Shown one piece after another: positions 14,348-21,934 of a DNA stretch of 29,330 nucleotides. Both the position numbers and the translations under genes were made by a program. Location: positions 1 through 29,330 of the forward strand of contig CAYLOT010000028.1 of the NCBI GenBank assembly GCA_964385405.1, read 5' to 3'. Origin of the DNA: CAIZGX01 sp964385405 (GTDB taxonomy: Bacteria > Bacteroidota > Bacteroidia > Flavobacteriales_D > Sanyastnellaceae). The notes under the pieces are model-generated. The model was not told where the DNA came from. It did not search any database and saw only the letters and a program-made list of their open reading frames with translations. Numbering within the stretch: the first letter of the stretch is position 1; each line of letters starts with the position of its first letter.

Positions 14348-14932
14348 ATGAAAAAAAATCTAATCTTCGCAGTAGCTGCCGTGACAATGCTTTTGGCATC
14401 TTGTACTATTCAGCAGCGTGTTTATCAACCCGGATTGTACATTGAGTGGAAAGGAATTCATGAAGCTCAAAACAAAGCAAATGTTGATGAAAATGCTACC
14501 GAGTCAACAGTAGTTGCGAACCAAGAAGAAGTGGCAATGACCAATGAAGTGGTTGCAAGTTCAAATGAAACTGCTATCCCTCAGGTTGTGGAAACACCAG
14601 TGGCAGTTCCAGTTGAAAAATCGACTAAAATTTCAAAGAAAGATTTGAAACAGGCGGTTAAAGAAATGAAGCAAGAGGTTTCTGCTCTAGTTGCAAATGA
14701 GTCAGCAGTTGCTTCTGCTGAGACGGTTGTTTCTAGCAGCCAAAATGCAAGTCAACCAGAATCTTGGGTGTATATCCTTTTAATTTTCTTGGTGCCATTC
14801 GGAACAACCATTGCAATGTACTTGCATGAGGGAAGTTGGACTAAAAAGGTTACAGCGAACTTAATCTTGACATTACTGTGTGTAATCCCAGGATTAATAC
14901 ATGCGCTAGTTAATATTTTCGGAAAAAAATAA
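14348..14932 (+). CDS. Lipoprotein with C-terminal YqaE/Pmp3-like membrane hairpin
   Basis: A 194-residue protein with three parts. Residues 1-19 are a lipoprotein signal (MKKNLIFAVAAVTMLLASC, lipobox LASC). Residues about 20-135 are a low-complexity linker rich in Val, Glu, Ala and Ser, with a charged KISKKDLKQAVKEMKQEV helix. Residues about 138-192 are two membrane segments, WVYILLIFLVPFGTTIAMYL and LILTLLCVIPGLIHALVNIF. The last part matches YqaE/Pmp3 (UPF0057), whose usual signature includes PP/PFG and IPGIIHA. Similar fusions are known among Bacteroidota. The topology is odd, since a lipid anchor and an integral hairpin would hold the same protein. It lies 175 bases after the previous operon, with the DUF2752 gene directly downstream. 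Confidence 0.8.
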   Translation: MKKNLIFAVAAVTMLLASCTIQQRVYQPGLYIEWKGIHEAQNKANVDENATESTVVANQEEVAMTNEVVASSNETAIPQVVETPVAVPVEKSTKISKKDLKQAVKEMKQEVSALVANESAVASAETVVSSSQNASQPESWVYILLIFLVPFGTTIAMYLHEGSWTKKVTANLILTLLCVIPGLIHALVNIFGKK

Positions 14933-14963
14933 AAGTTTGAATTACTTGAAATATGGCCTGAGG

Positions 14964-15245
14964 ATGTCAATCATTCTTGGGCCATTTTTGTTACTGCTGA
15001 TGCCTGTCGATTATTTCGATTTTGGCACTTCGATTTGCCCTTCTAAAGTATTCCTTGGCATCGAATGCCTTGGTTGTGGACTTACCCGAGGAGTTATGCA
15101 CTTGATTCATCTCGATTTCCAAGGGGCTTGGCAATTCAATAAATTATCCTTTTTCATTGTTCCAATAGGCTGTTTGTTTTGGGTTCATATTTTAGGAAAA
15201 GTATTAAAACGACCGTGGTTTCAGTTTTTCGACAAACTGTATTGA
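14964..15245 (+). CDS. DUF2752 membrane protein
   Basis: A small membrane protein of 93 residues from the ATG at 14964. A TTG start at 14937 would add nine residues (MNYLKYGLR) and is possible, as it lies only four bases past the previous stop. It shows the DUF2752 hallmark: CPSKVFLGIECLGCGLTRG, in which two Cys flank a short loop and the GCGLTR motif is followed by a helix and an alanine/tryptophan segment (QGAWQFNKLSF). Two to three hydrophobic helices are present. Its function is unknown; family members are widespread in Bacteroidota and Cyanobacteria. It is probably co-transcribed with the YqaE-like lipoprotein gene. Confidence 0.8.
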   Translation: MSIILGPFLLLLMPVDYFDFGTSICPSKVFLGIECLGCGLTRGVMHLIHLDFQGAWQFNKLSFFIVPIGCLFWVHILGKVLKRPWFQFFDKLY

Positions 15246-15280
15246 ACTTCATTGAAATAGAGGATTCAATCTCCCTCCCC

Positions 15281-15310
15281 TTGTCATTCTCAATAAATTA
15301 ACTATCTTTG
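15281..15310 (+). promoter_or_regulatory. Promoter of prs
   Basis: TTG at 15281-15283, exactly 19 bases, then TATCTTTG at 15303-15310: a perfect match to the Bacteroidota sigma-A promoter TTG-N19-TAnnTTTG. It ends 22 bases before the prs ATG. It lies after the DUF2752 stop and so separates prs from the accessory region. Confidence 0.85.
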
Positions 15311-15332
15311 CACTCCTTTTCAGGGTACTGTT

Positions 15333-16190
15333 ATGAACGACATGGTTAAAATTCTTTCTGGTTCGGCGTCTAAATACTTAGGCGAAGGCATTGCACATGC
15401 TTTTGGAACTGAGCTCGGAAACGTTTTGTTTCAGCGCTTCAGCGACGGAGAGTTTGCTCCTTCTATCGAAGAAACAGTGCGCGGAAAAGATGTCATTATC
15501 GTTCAGTCTACCTTCCCACCCCAAGATAACTTAATGGAACTTTTACTCTTGATAGATGCCGCGAAACGCGCGTCTGCCAGGCGTATTGTTGCTGTTATGC
15601 CTTACTTCGGATTGGCAAGACAAGACAGAAAAGACAAGCCACGTGTTCCAATAGGGGCGAAGCTTGTTGCTAACCTACTTACTGCTGCGGGTGTTGACCG
15701 TGTTATTACCATGGACCTTCACGCAGAGCAAATTCAAGGATTCTTTGAAGTGCCAGTGGATCATTTGTACGCAAGCACAATCATGATTCCTTTCCTTCAA
15801 GCAAAGAACATGACCAACCTGGTTATTGCTGCGCCTGATACCGGAGGAACAAAGCGTGCAAGTGCTTATGCGAAAATATTGGGATGTGATCTTGCCATTT
15901 GCTACAAGCAACGCAAGGCTGCTAACCAAATTGAGAGCATGACCGTTATTGGTGATGTAAAAGGAAAAGATGTCATTATCGTAGATGACATGGTAGATAC
16001 AGCAGGTACCTTGTGCAAAGCAGCTGAAATGATGATGGAGCACGGTGCATTGAGCGTTCNNNNNNNNNNGTTGAAAGATGGAAAGCCGAAAGATAAAATC
16101 ACGGTGTTAGACATTTCCGAATTATTCGCAAGCGTTCTTCAAAACCTGATTGAAAATAAAAGTATAAGTTCGAAATTTATTATCTCTTAA
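15333..16190 (+). CDS. prs: Ribose-phosphate pyrophosphokinase, broken by a sequencing gap
   Basis: PRPP synthase makes 5-phosphoribosyl 1-pyrophosphate from ribose 5-phosphate and ATP for nucleotide, His, Trp and NAD synthesis. FSDGEFAPSIEE, MPYFGLARQDRKDKPR, VITMDLHAEQIQGFF and the PRPP loop VDDMVDTAGTL are all present. The C-terminus ITVLDISELFASVLQNLIEN is also typical. Between HGALSV and LKDGKPKD ten N replace the sequence (16060-16069). The family has roughly thirty residues there (an RAxxTHxxLSGxAxxxIExS-type stretch), so about 80-90 bases more than the N-run allows are missing and the true gene is longer, about 310 codons. The reading frame across the gap is not evidence of an intact join. 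rplY follows after 11 bases. Confidence 0.93.
   Translation: MNDMVKILSGSASKYLGEGIAHAFGTELGNVLFQRFSDGEFAPSIEETVRGKDVIIVQSTFPPQDNLMELLLLIDAAKRASARRIVAVMPYFGLARQDRKDKPRVPIGAKLVANLLTAAGVDRVITMDLHAEQIQGFFEVPVDHLYASTIMIPFLQAKNMTNLVIAAPDTGGTKRASAYAKILGCDLAICYKQRKAANQIESMTVIGDVKGKDVIIVDDMVDTAGTLCKAAEMMMEHGALSVXXXXLKDGKPKDKITVLDISELFASVLQNLIENKSISSKFIIS
16060..16069. other. Assembly gap (10 N)
   Basis: Ten unknown bases inside prs. A round number of N usually marks a scaffold join with a default length, and comparison with the prs family suggests the real missing stretch is around 90-100 bases. Confidence 0.95.
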
Positions 16191-16201
16191 AATCAAATAA
16201 C

Positions 16202-16798
16202 ATGAAGCAATTTTCATTGAGCGGCTCTCTCCGCGAGAGCGTAGGAAGACAAAATGCTGCGGAATTACGTCGCAAAGGAGAAATCCCAGGCGTTATCTAC
16301 GGTGGTGCATCTTCTACACACTTTAGCATTACCGAAAAAGTAATGGACAAAATCATGGCGTCTTCAGACACCTTGGAATTATTAATAGACATCAACGGAA
16401 CTGTTCGTCACGGTCTTATTCAAGAAATTCAACGTCACCCAGTAACCGACAAAGTGGTACACATGGATGTATTGGAATTGGTTCCTGGAAAAGAAGTTAA
16501 AACAGCATTACCTGTTCGTGTAACTGGTAACTCTGAAGGTGTGAAAGCGGGTGGTCGTTTAGCTATCAACTACCGTAAGGTTCGTGTATTCGGAAAACCT
16601 GAAGAACTTCCAAACGAAATCATGCTTGATATCACAAACTTGAAAATTGGTGATATGATTCGTGTTCGTGAAATTTCTCTTCCTGGATGTAAAGTATTGG
16701 AAGCTGAAGCTGCTGCTGTTGTAGCAATTCAAGCAACTCGTGCTTCTATCGCTGCTGCAACTGCAGAAAAAGCTCCAGAAGGAAAGAAGAAAAAATAA
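16202..16798 (+). CDS. rplY: 50S ribosomal protein L25/general stress protein Ctc
   Basis: A 198-residue two-domain L25 (TL5/Ctc type) that binds 5S rRNA in the large subunit. The N-terminal L25 domain (FSLSGSLRESVGRQNAAELR, then GEIPGVIYGG) is followed by the C-terminal beta domain (VPGKEVKTALPVRVTGNSEG, VREISLPGCKVLEAE) and a short alanine/lysine tail ending in EGKKKK. The length is typical of the Ctc form. It follows prs after 11 bases, a gene order common in bacteria. It ends at a strong terminator, so prs and rplY form one transcription unit from the promoter at 15281. Confidence 0.94.
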   Translation: MKQFSLSGSLRESVGRQNAAELRRKGEIPGVIYGGASSTHFSITEKVMDKIMASSDTLELLIDINGTVRHGLIQEIQRHPVTDKVVHMDVLELVPGKEVKTALPVRVTGNSEGVKAGGRLAINYRKVRVFGKPEELPNEIMLDITNLKIGDMIRVREISLPGCKVLEAEAAAVVAIQATRASIAAATAEKAPEGKKKK

Positions 16799-16814
16799 TT
16801 TTCGCCCAATTAAA

Positions 16815-16846
16815 AAAGGGACACCTCAATTTGAAGGTGTCCCTTT
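16815..16846 (+). terminator. Rho-independent terminator after rplY
   Basis: A perfect 12-bp stem (AAAGGGACACCT at 16815-16826 with AGGTGTCCCTTT at 16835-16846) has an 8-nt loop and is followed by a T-rich tail. Within the tail, TATTTTTG (16846-16853) also fits the -7 box consensus for the next gene, but no TTG lies 19 bases upstream. Confidence 0.88.
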
Positions 16847-16868
16847 ATTTTTGCATTAATAATTCATT

Positions 16869-18131
16869 ATGCGCAACTCAAAACCAAACAGTTCTCGTAC
16901 AGGCCGTCCGGCTCGTTCGGGTTCATCAAAATCGGAACGCCCTGAAAGAGGAGCACGTCCGGAACGCTCGAGTTCGTCGAGATCGGAGCGCCCAGAACGC
17001 CCTGGTTCTGCACGTCCCGACCGCCCGACACGTGGAGGTTCTTCACGTCCAGATCGCCCAACGCGCTCTGATTCTGCAAGACCAACAGGAGGTGGACGTT
17101 CAAACCGTCAAGGTGGAAGAAACGAAAGTCGTTTCAACGCCGAGCGCCCTGAACCAAAAGCTCCAGCACGTCCAGAGCGTCCAGCAAAAGCGCCAAAGGA
17201 TACGAGCCGCCACGATAGAGGAAGGAATGTTTTGGGTTCAAGACCAAAACGCACCGAGGCGCCAAAGAAATTTGTTCGCGACGAAGATGCGCCGAAGCCG
17301 TATCGTTCAAACGCTCGTGAGCGCATAAAAGAAGAGAAGAAGAGAGAAAAGAGTGGCGGACTTCACAAAGAGTTCGTTCCTGAAAAAGCATACATAAGCA
17401 AGACCGAGCGTGAAGGATTGATTCGTTTGAATAAGTTCTTAAGCAACGCAGGTGTTGCATCGAGAAGAGAGGCCGATCAATTGATTGAATTGGGTTTGGT
17501 TCACGTGAACGGTGTTGTTGTGAAAGAATTGGGATTGAAGATCGATCCGAAAAACGACGTCGTGAAATACGACGATGCTGTTCTTCGTCCAGAAAAACTG
17601 CGTTACTTCTTATTGAATAAGCCAAAAGGATTCTTAACCACTATGGAAGATCCGGAAGGAAGAAGAACGGTTATGGATTTAGTGAAAGACGCATGTGCAG
17701 AGCGTATTTATCCGGTTGGAAGATTAGACCGCGCAACCACAGGGTTGTTGTTGTTTACCAACGACGGTGAATTAGCGAAACGCTTGATGCATCCAAAACA
17801 TGAATTCCCGAAATTGTATCACGTTGAAACCGATCAGAAAGTTAGATCGGAACACATTGATCAAATGCGCGAAGGATTTGTCTTAGACGATGGATTCATT
17901 AAAGCGGATGAGATTGAATATGTGGAGGGCGTTAATGCGAAGAAGCAAGTGGGTATTCGTATCCACAGTGGTAGAAATAGAATTGTGCGTCGCATGTTCG
18001 AACACTTCGGTTACACCGTAGTGAAATTAGATCGAGTGATGTATGCTGGTTTAACGAAAAAAGAATTAACAAGAGGAAGATACAGACCGCTTACAGAGGG
18101 CGAAATCGGATTCTTGAAAATGATTCGTTAA
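16869..18131 (+). CDS. RluB/RsuA-family pseudouridine synthase with long basic N-terminal tail
   Basis: A 420-residue rRNA pseudouridine synthase. Residues 1 to about 160 are a low-complexity Arg/Pro/Ser/Gly-rich tail with recurring RPERP, SARPDRPTR and SSRPDRPTR segments, then a Lys/Glu stretch. Next come an S4 RNA-binding domain (about 182-235, IRLNKFLSNAGVASRREAD and VHVNG) and the synthase domain (LLNKPKGFLTTMEDPEGR, and GRLDRATTGLLLFTNDG with catalytic Asp287, then HSGRNRIVRRMFEHFG). The likely target is a uridine of 23S rRNA (RluB-like), a family-level inference. Only the last about 240 residues are needed for catalysis. Its stop codon TAA overlaps the ATG of the next gene by one base (TAATG), suggesting coupled translation. 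Confidence 0.9.
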   Translation: MRNSKPNSSRTGRPARSGSSKSERPERGARPERSSSSRSERPERPGSARPDRPTRGGSSRPDRPTRSDSARPTGGGRSNRQGGRNESRFNAERPEPKAPARPERPAKAPKDTSRHDRGRNVLGSRPKRTEAPKKFVRDEDAPKPYRSNARERIKEEKKREKSGGLHKEFVPEKAYISKTEREGLIRLNKFLSNAGVASRREADQLIELGLVHVNGVVVKELGLKIDPKNDVVKYDDAVLRPEKLRYFLLNKPKGFLTTMEDPEGRRTVMDLVKDACAERIYPVGRLDRATTGLLLFTNDGELAKRLMHPKHEFPKLYHVETDQKVRSEHIDQMREGFVLDDGFIKADEIEYVEGVNAKKQVGIRIHSGRNRIVRRMFEHFGYTVVKLDRVMYAGLTKKELTRGRYRPLTEGEIGFLKMIR

Positions 18132-18802
18132 TGAATCCAACCGTTCGCATAGCCAATCAACTTTCTGAAGACTGGATGTTTATCATCTTCGTCTTTGCGT
18201 TGGGAGTTATTGCATGGGTAAACCGCGACAATACGGTTTTGCGTGCGATTTTACGCTCGGTATTAAGCAGAAGATTTTTCAAACAAGAAGACCGAAGAGA
18301 AGGACACGGATGGAAGAATTTTGGAATGTTGATTTGCTTTTTTCTGATGGGAGGTTTGGTGTTGACCTTAGCGAGTAAGAAATATTTCGCAGAGACATTT
18401 ACGTTGCTTCCTTTTTATCAGTTTTTGGTTAGCGTTTCACTTGTCGTTTTTCTCTTTGGAATCAAATGGTTCATGACTTGGTTGGTTGCCTTCATAACTG
18501 CAGGTGCATCATCGGCTTTGGAAGATTACAACAAATACTTGGCATTAACTTCAAGGTTCGCAGTGCTTGCGTTAACAGTTCCTTTGCTTTTGGCAGTTTA
18601 TTCTACCGGAAGTGTAAGCGAAATTGCATTGAACTTGTCTTTGGTATTGTTGGTGACGGTACCCTTTTTAAGCACACTGCAAGCAATGTTTTCAGCAATG
18701 CAAATGGGAGTACCATTTTTCTATATCTTTTTTTACCTTTGCACCTTCGAAGTTTTGCCTTGGGCAGTGCTTTCGAAAATAATTTGGCTAAACGTTTTTT
18801 AG
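18131..18802 (+). CDS. DUF4271 membrane protein
   Basis: A 223-residue multi-pass membrane protein with about five to six hydrophobic helices. The first is near residues 13-30 (WMFIIFVFALGVIAWVN), followed by a cytoplasmic basic loop (SVLSRRFFKQEDRRE); the rest cluster from about 60 to 220. Size and context (directly before hemD, after a pseudouridine synthase) fit the DUF4271 family found in Bacteroidota. Its function is unknown. It starts on the last base of the preceding stop codon, and hemD begins 22 bases after its end. Confidence 0.78.
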   Translation: MNPTVRIANQLSEDWMFIIFVFALGVIAWVNRDNTVLRAILRSVLSRRFFKQEDRREGHGWKNFGMLICFFLMGGLVLTLASKKYFAETFTLLPFYQFLVSVSLVVFLFGIKWFMTWLVAFITAGASSALEDYNKYLALTSRFAVLALTVPLLLAVYSTGSVSEIALNLSLVLLVTVPFLSTLQAMFSAMQMGVPFFYIFFYLCTFEVLPWAVLSKIIWLNVF

Positions 18803-18824
18803 AGGACATCCTCAACCTTCAGAG

Positions 18825-19568
18825 ATGGCAGAGAAAATTAAAACAATTTTAATTACGCAACAAGATCCAGGGTCCGACAAAAACCCGTACGTTGATCTTG
18901 CGAAAAAGCATAAGTTAAAAATTGATTATCGTCCTTTCGTTCATGTTGAAGGCGTTAGTGGACAAGACTTCCGTCAGCAACGCGTGGATTTCGCTGAGCA
19001 TCCTTCGGTGTTGTTTACAAGCAGAAATGCAGTGGATCATTATTTCCGTTTAGCGAAAGAGTTACGCATTACCGTTTCAGACGCAACAAAATATTTTTGC
19101 TTGAGTGAGGCCATAGCTTTTTACTTGCAGAAATACACCCAGTTTAGAAAACGTAAAATTTTCTACGGAAACGGAACGTTTGCAGAGATTATGGATTTCG
19201 TGAAGAAGCACAAAACTGAAAAGTTTATGCTTCCCTGTTCTGATATGTTGAAGCCAAGTATTCCTGAAATTTTAACGAAGGAAAAAATTGATTTCTCGAA
19301 GGCGGTTATGTACAAAACTGTATGTAGCGATTTGAGTGATTTGGCCGATGTTAAATACGACATGCTCGTATTCTTCTCTCCCTCAGATATTGAATCGTTG
19401 TTCAAGAACTTCCCGAAGTTCAAACAGAATACAACGAAGATTGCTGTATTCGGACAAACCACTGCTCAGGCAGTTGAAAACGCAAAGCTTCGCATAGATG
19501 TTATGGCACCGAACCCAAAGGCGCCAAGCATGAGTAAAGCTATCGAGTTGTTCATTCAGCAGAAATAA
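18825..19568 (+). CDS. hemD: Uroporphyrinogen-III synthase
   Basis: A 247-residue HemD-type protein that cyclises and inverts ring D of hydroxymethylbilane in haem and sirohaem synthesis. The family is poorly conserved. The supporting features are the opening ILITQQDPGSDKNPYVDLA, the SVLFTSRNAVDHYF segment in the first domain and DMLVFFSPSDIESLF then KIAVFGQTTAQAVEN in the second, with the expected two-lobed length. It follows DUF4271, a recurring neighbour in Bacteroidota. No other haem gene is in the window; the product would feed the many c-type haems of the nearby actA protein only in the general sense of supplying haem. Confidence 0.88.
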   Translation: MAEKIKTILITQQDPGSDKNPYVDLAKKHKLKIDYRPFVHVEGVSGQDFRQQRVDFAEHPSVLFTSRNAVDHYFRLAKELRITVSDATKYFCLSEAIAFYLQKYTQFRKRKIFYGNGTFAEIMDFVKKHKTEKFMLPCSDMLKPSIPEILTKEKIDFSKAVMYKTVCSDLSDLADVKYDMLVFFSPSDIESLFKNFPKFKQNTTKIAVFGQTTAQAVENAKLRIDVMAPNPKAPSMSKAIELFIQQK

Positions 19569-19597
19569 TATTCTCTTTTATGGCATAAGTGTTTGTG

Positions 19598-19614
19598 AAG
19601 GTGTTGAACACCTT
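19598..19614. repeat. 17-bp palindrome before dprA
   Basis: AAGGTGTT (19598-19605) and AACACCTT (19607-19614) form a perfect dyad around one base, in the hemD-dprA gap just upstream of the dprA start. It could be an operator or a short terminator-like hairpin; no T-run follows. Confidence 0.45.
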
Positions 19615-19631
19615 TCATGAATTTTGCGCGC

Positions 19632-20711
19632 ATGAAAAACGCGCAACAACTTTTGTATACACTGGCACTTTCCAATGTGCCACATTTGGGTCCCATTCGT
19701 TTTCGAAAACTCATAGAGAAATTCGGCTCGGCCGAAATTGCTTTTCGCACACCTGTTTCGAAGTGGGAGTTACCCATTCGATTTTCTTTCGACACAACCA
19801 AACAAACTGAATTTCTAAAGAAGGCCGAGCGCGAGATGCGCGAAGCCTTTCAACATAAAATTGAAATAGTAAGTTTCGAATGCGAGCAATTTCCAAAGCG
19901 ATTGAAGTACTTCGACGATGCGCCAGTTTATCTCTTTAAACGGGGCAATGCGGAAGTTAACCCTTTGCGCACCATAGGCATTGTGGGTACTCGCAACGCA
20001 ACGGCCTATGGCAGGTCATTCTGCAACGAACTCATTGCATCGCTCCGTGAATTGGATGTTGTTGTCATTAGCGGATTGGCTTTGGGCATAGATGCACAAG
20101 CTCATTCGTCTGCGTTGGAAAACAATATGGTTACTTGGGCGTGCATTGCCAATGGACACGAGAATATTTATCCGAAGGAAAACAAGAAGTTGGTTCGACG
20201 AATAGAAGAGAATGGTTTGGTGTTTTCAGAATTAGCTCCAACGGTTAAGGCCGAGCGCGAATACTTTCAGACGCGAAACAGGTGCATAGCGGCATTGTCA
20301 GATGCGCTCTTGGTCGTTGAATCGGCAGCGAAGGGTGGAGCGCTTGTAACGGCGAATTTCGCGAATGATTTTAATAAGGAAGTATTCGCATTGCCAGGAC
20401 GTGCGAACGATGCCTACAGCAAAGGGTGTAACAATTTGATTCGCCAACAGAAGGCGCATCTCATTACTTCTGCTGAAGAGTTGTGTTTGCTTATGGACTG
20501 GAAGTTAGAAGCGAAGCATACGCAGTTGGTTATTCCGGAACTGAGTTCAGAAGAGACGAAGATTTTCAATTTGTTGCGAAGGGAGCACGCGTTGGATTTG
20601 GATGTGTTGAAGTGGAAATTTGAAGGTGAGAATTTAGCGCTTCACTTGCTCAAATTAGAATTGAAAGGAGTGGTGCGTTGCTTGCCAGGTAATAAAGTAG
20701 AGCTTACTTAG
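19632..20711 (+). CDS. dprA: DNA-processing protein DprA
   Basis: A 359-residue protein that loads RecA on incoming single-stranded DNA during natural transformation. An N-terminal HhH-like segment (LSNVPHLGPIRFRKLIEKFG) precedes the Rossmann-like DprA domain: GIVGTRNATAYGR, VISGLALGIDAQAHSSAL, NRCIAALSDALLVVES, GGALVTANFAN and FALPGRANDAYSKGCN. A small winged-helix C-terminal domain follows (SSEETKIFNLLRRE to the end). I chose the ATG at 19632 (MKNAQQLLYTLALSN). An ATG at 19617 would add five residues, but GAATTTTG just before 19632 is a near-match to a -7 box, which supports the later start. The last bases overlap the end of the facing permease gene by four. Confidence 0.93.
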   Translation: MKNAQQLLYTLALSNVPHLGPIRFRKLIEKFGSAEIAFRTPVSKWELPIRFSFDTTKQTEFLKKAEREMREAFQHKIEIVSFECEQFPKRLKYFDDAPVYLFKRGNAEVNPLRTIGIVGTRNATAYGRSFCNELIASLRELDVVVISGLALGIDAQAHSSALENNMVTWACIANGHENIYPKENKKLVRRIEENGLVFSELAPTVKAEREYFQTRNRCIAALSDALLVVESAAKGGALVTANFANDFNKEVFALPGRANDAYSKGCNNLIRQQKAHLITSAEELCLLMDWKLEAKHTQLVIPELSSEETKIFNLLRREHALDLDVLKWKFEGENLALHLLKLELKGVVRCLPGNKVELT

Positions 20712-21931
20712 TCTTGAGACTTGTTGTATTGAAATTTTTTCAAGAGTGCTGGAACAAATGCAATACAGAAGATGCTACCTATTGCACAAACAGTTATAAA
20801 AATGAGTGTAACAGAAGAAGGAATAATGTGTACGGGGTAGAATTCTACCACAGCACCTTGCATTCGAACTAAACCAACGTTTTGCTGGAGGTAGGTGAGC
20901 AGCAAACCAATAGATGTTCCGATGACTGCACCAGTAAGGTTAATGAATACACCTTCTAGAATAAAAATATTTCGAATGGTTGCTTTAGTTGCACCCATGC
21001 TGTACATGACATGAATGTCTTTTTTCTTTTCAATAATAAGAAGTGTAAGAGAAGCTAAGATGTTGAAGCTAGCAATGATAAGGATAAACACCAAAATGAG
21101 ATAGGTGGCCCACTTTTCACTTTCATTGGTTTTGTATACCAACGCATTTTTATCCTCTCTTGTTTGCACGTTAAGATGTGGAAGAAGTATCTGAAGCTTT
21201 TCTTTCAACTCATTTAAATCGGTGTTAGGCGCAGTTTGAATTTCCAGTGATGTAAACGTAGAGTCCATCTCGTAAAGTTCGCGTGCCAATCGGAAAGGAA
21301 GGAAGATGTACTTTTTGTCGAGTTCAGCGTTGGCAGTAAAAATGCCCGTAACATTGAGATTGGTTTCGTTAAAAGCATTTTCTCTGCTGGTGGAAAGCCT
21401 TCTACCTGCAACAGGCGTTTTAATATTTAAAATAACCGGCGGTTGAAGTGAGGTTGGAAATTGCAATTCACCACGAACCCCTAAACCGACAACAGCGAAA
21501 TTGGAGGAATCTTTTTCCAACAAAAACTCACCCGAATACATCATGCTATCGGTTGGAAGTGTTTTTACATAATGCGGTTCAATGCCTTTGATTGTTGCGA
21601 CAGTGTTGGAATTGTTGTACTGCAACCACGCATCGTTTTCAATGACTTTTCCGATTACTGTTACCCCTTCAAGGTTTTGAATTTTTTCGAAGGGAATGGT
21701 TTTCTCTTCGATTTGAATCCCTTGTTTGGCAACCACGGTAATGGGTGCGTCGAAACTCGAGAAGAGATCTTCGATGAGTAGTTCTAATCCATTGAAGGCG
21801 CTCATTACAAGAATCATTGCACAAGCAACAAATGCCACAACGCTCATGGAGATGAGCGATATGGCATTTATAATGTTTCGCGATTTTTTCGCGAACAAGT
21901 AGCGTCTAGCAATGAAGAGCGATAGCTTCAC
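20708..21931 (-). CDS. LolC/LolE-type ABC transporter permease (FtsX family)
   Basis: A 407-residue membrane protein with the LolC/E layout: an N-terminal FIARRYLFAKKSRNIINAIS segment with the first membrane helix (about 20-47), a periplasmic domain, and three C-terminal helices (about 275-300, 323-348 and 365-390). LolC-like landmarks are ILVMSAFNGLE, EKKKDIHVMYSMGATKATIR and IFILEGVFINLTGAVIGTSIG. Its predicted role is extraction of lipoproteins for sorting to the outer membrane. Only three bases separate it from hpd, so it is likely read from the hmgA-hpd transcript, a functionally unrelated pair. It is about 100 residues shorter than the paralogue at 4171-5700. No LolD ATPase is nearby. 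Confidence 0.87.
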   Translation of the reverse strand: MKLSLFIARRYLFAKKSRNIINAISLISMSVVAFVACAMILVMSAFNGLELLIEDLFSSFDAPITVVAKQGIQIEEKTIPFEKIQNLEGVTVIGKVIENDAWLQYNNSNTVATIKGIEPHYVKTLPTDSMMYSGEFLLEKDSSNFAVVGLGVRGELQFPTSLQPPVILNIKTPVAGRRLSTSRENAFNETNLNVTGIFTANAELDKKYIFLPFRLARELYEMDSTFTSLEIQTAPNTDLNELKEKLQILLPHLNVQTREDKNALVYKTNESEKWATYLILVFILIIASFNILASLTLLIIEKKKDIHVMYSMGATKATIRNIFILEGVFINLTGAVIGTSIGLLLTYLQQNVGLVRMQGAVVEFYPVHIIPSSVTLIFITVCAIGSIFCIAFVPALLKKFQYNKSQD

Positions 21932-21934
21932 GAC

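Noticed and set aside
16831..17625. Several long open frames on both strands over the tail of the pseudouridine synthase
   Set aside because: They arise from the biased Arg/Pro/Ser codons of the tail; the frame with S4 and synthase domains is the gene.
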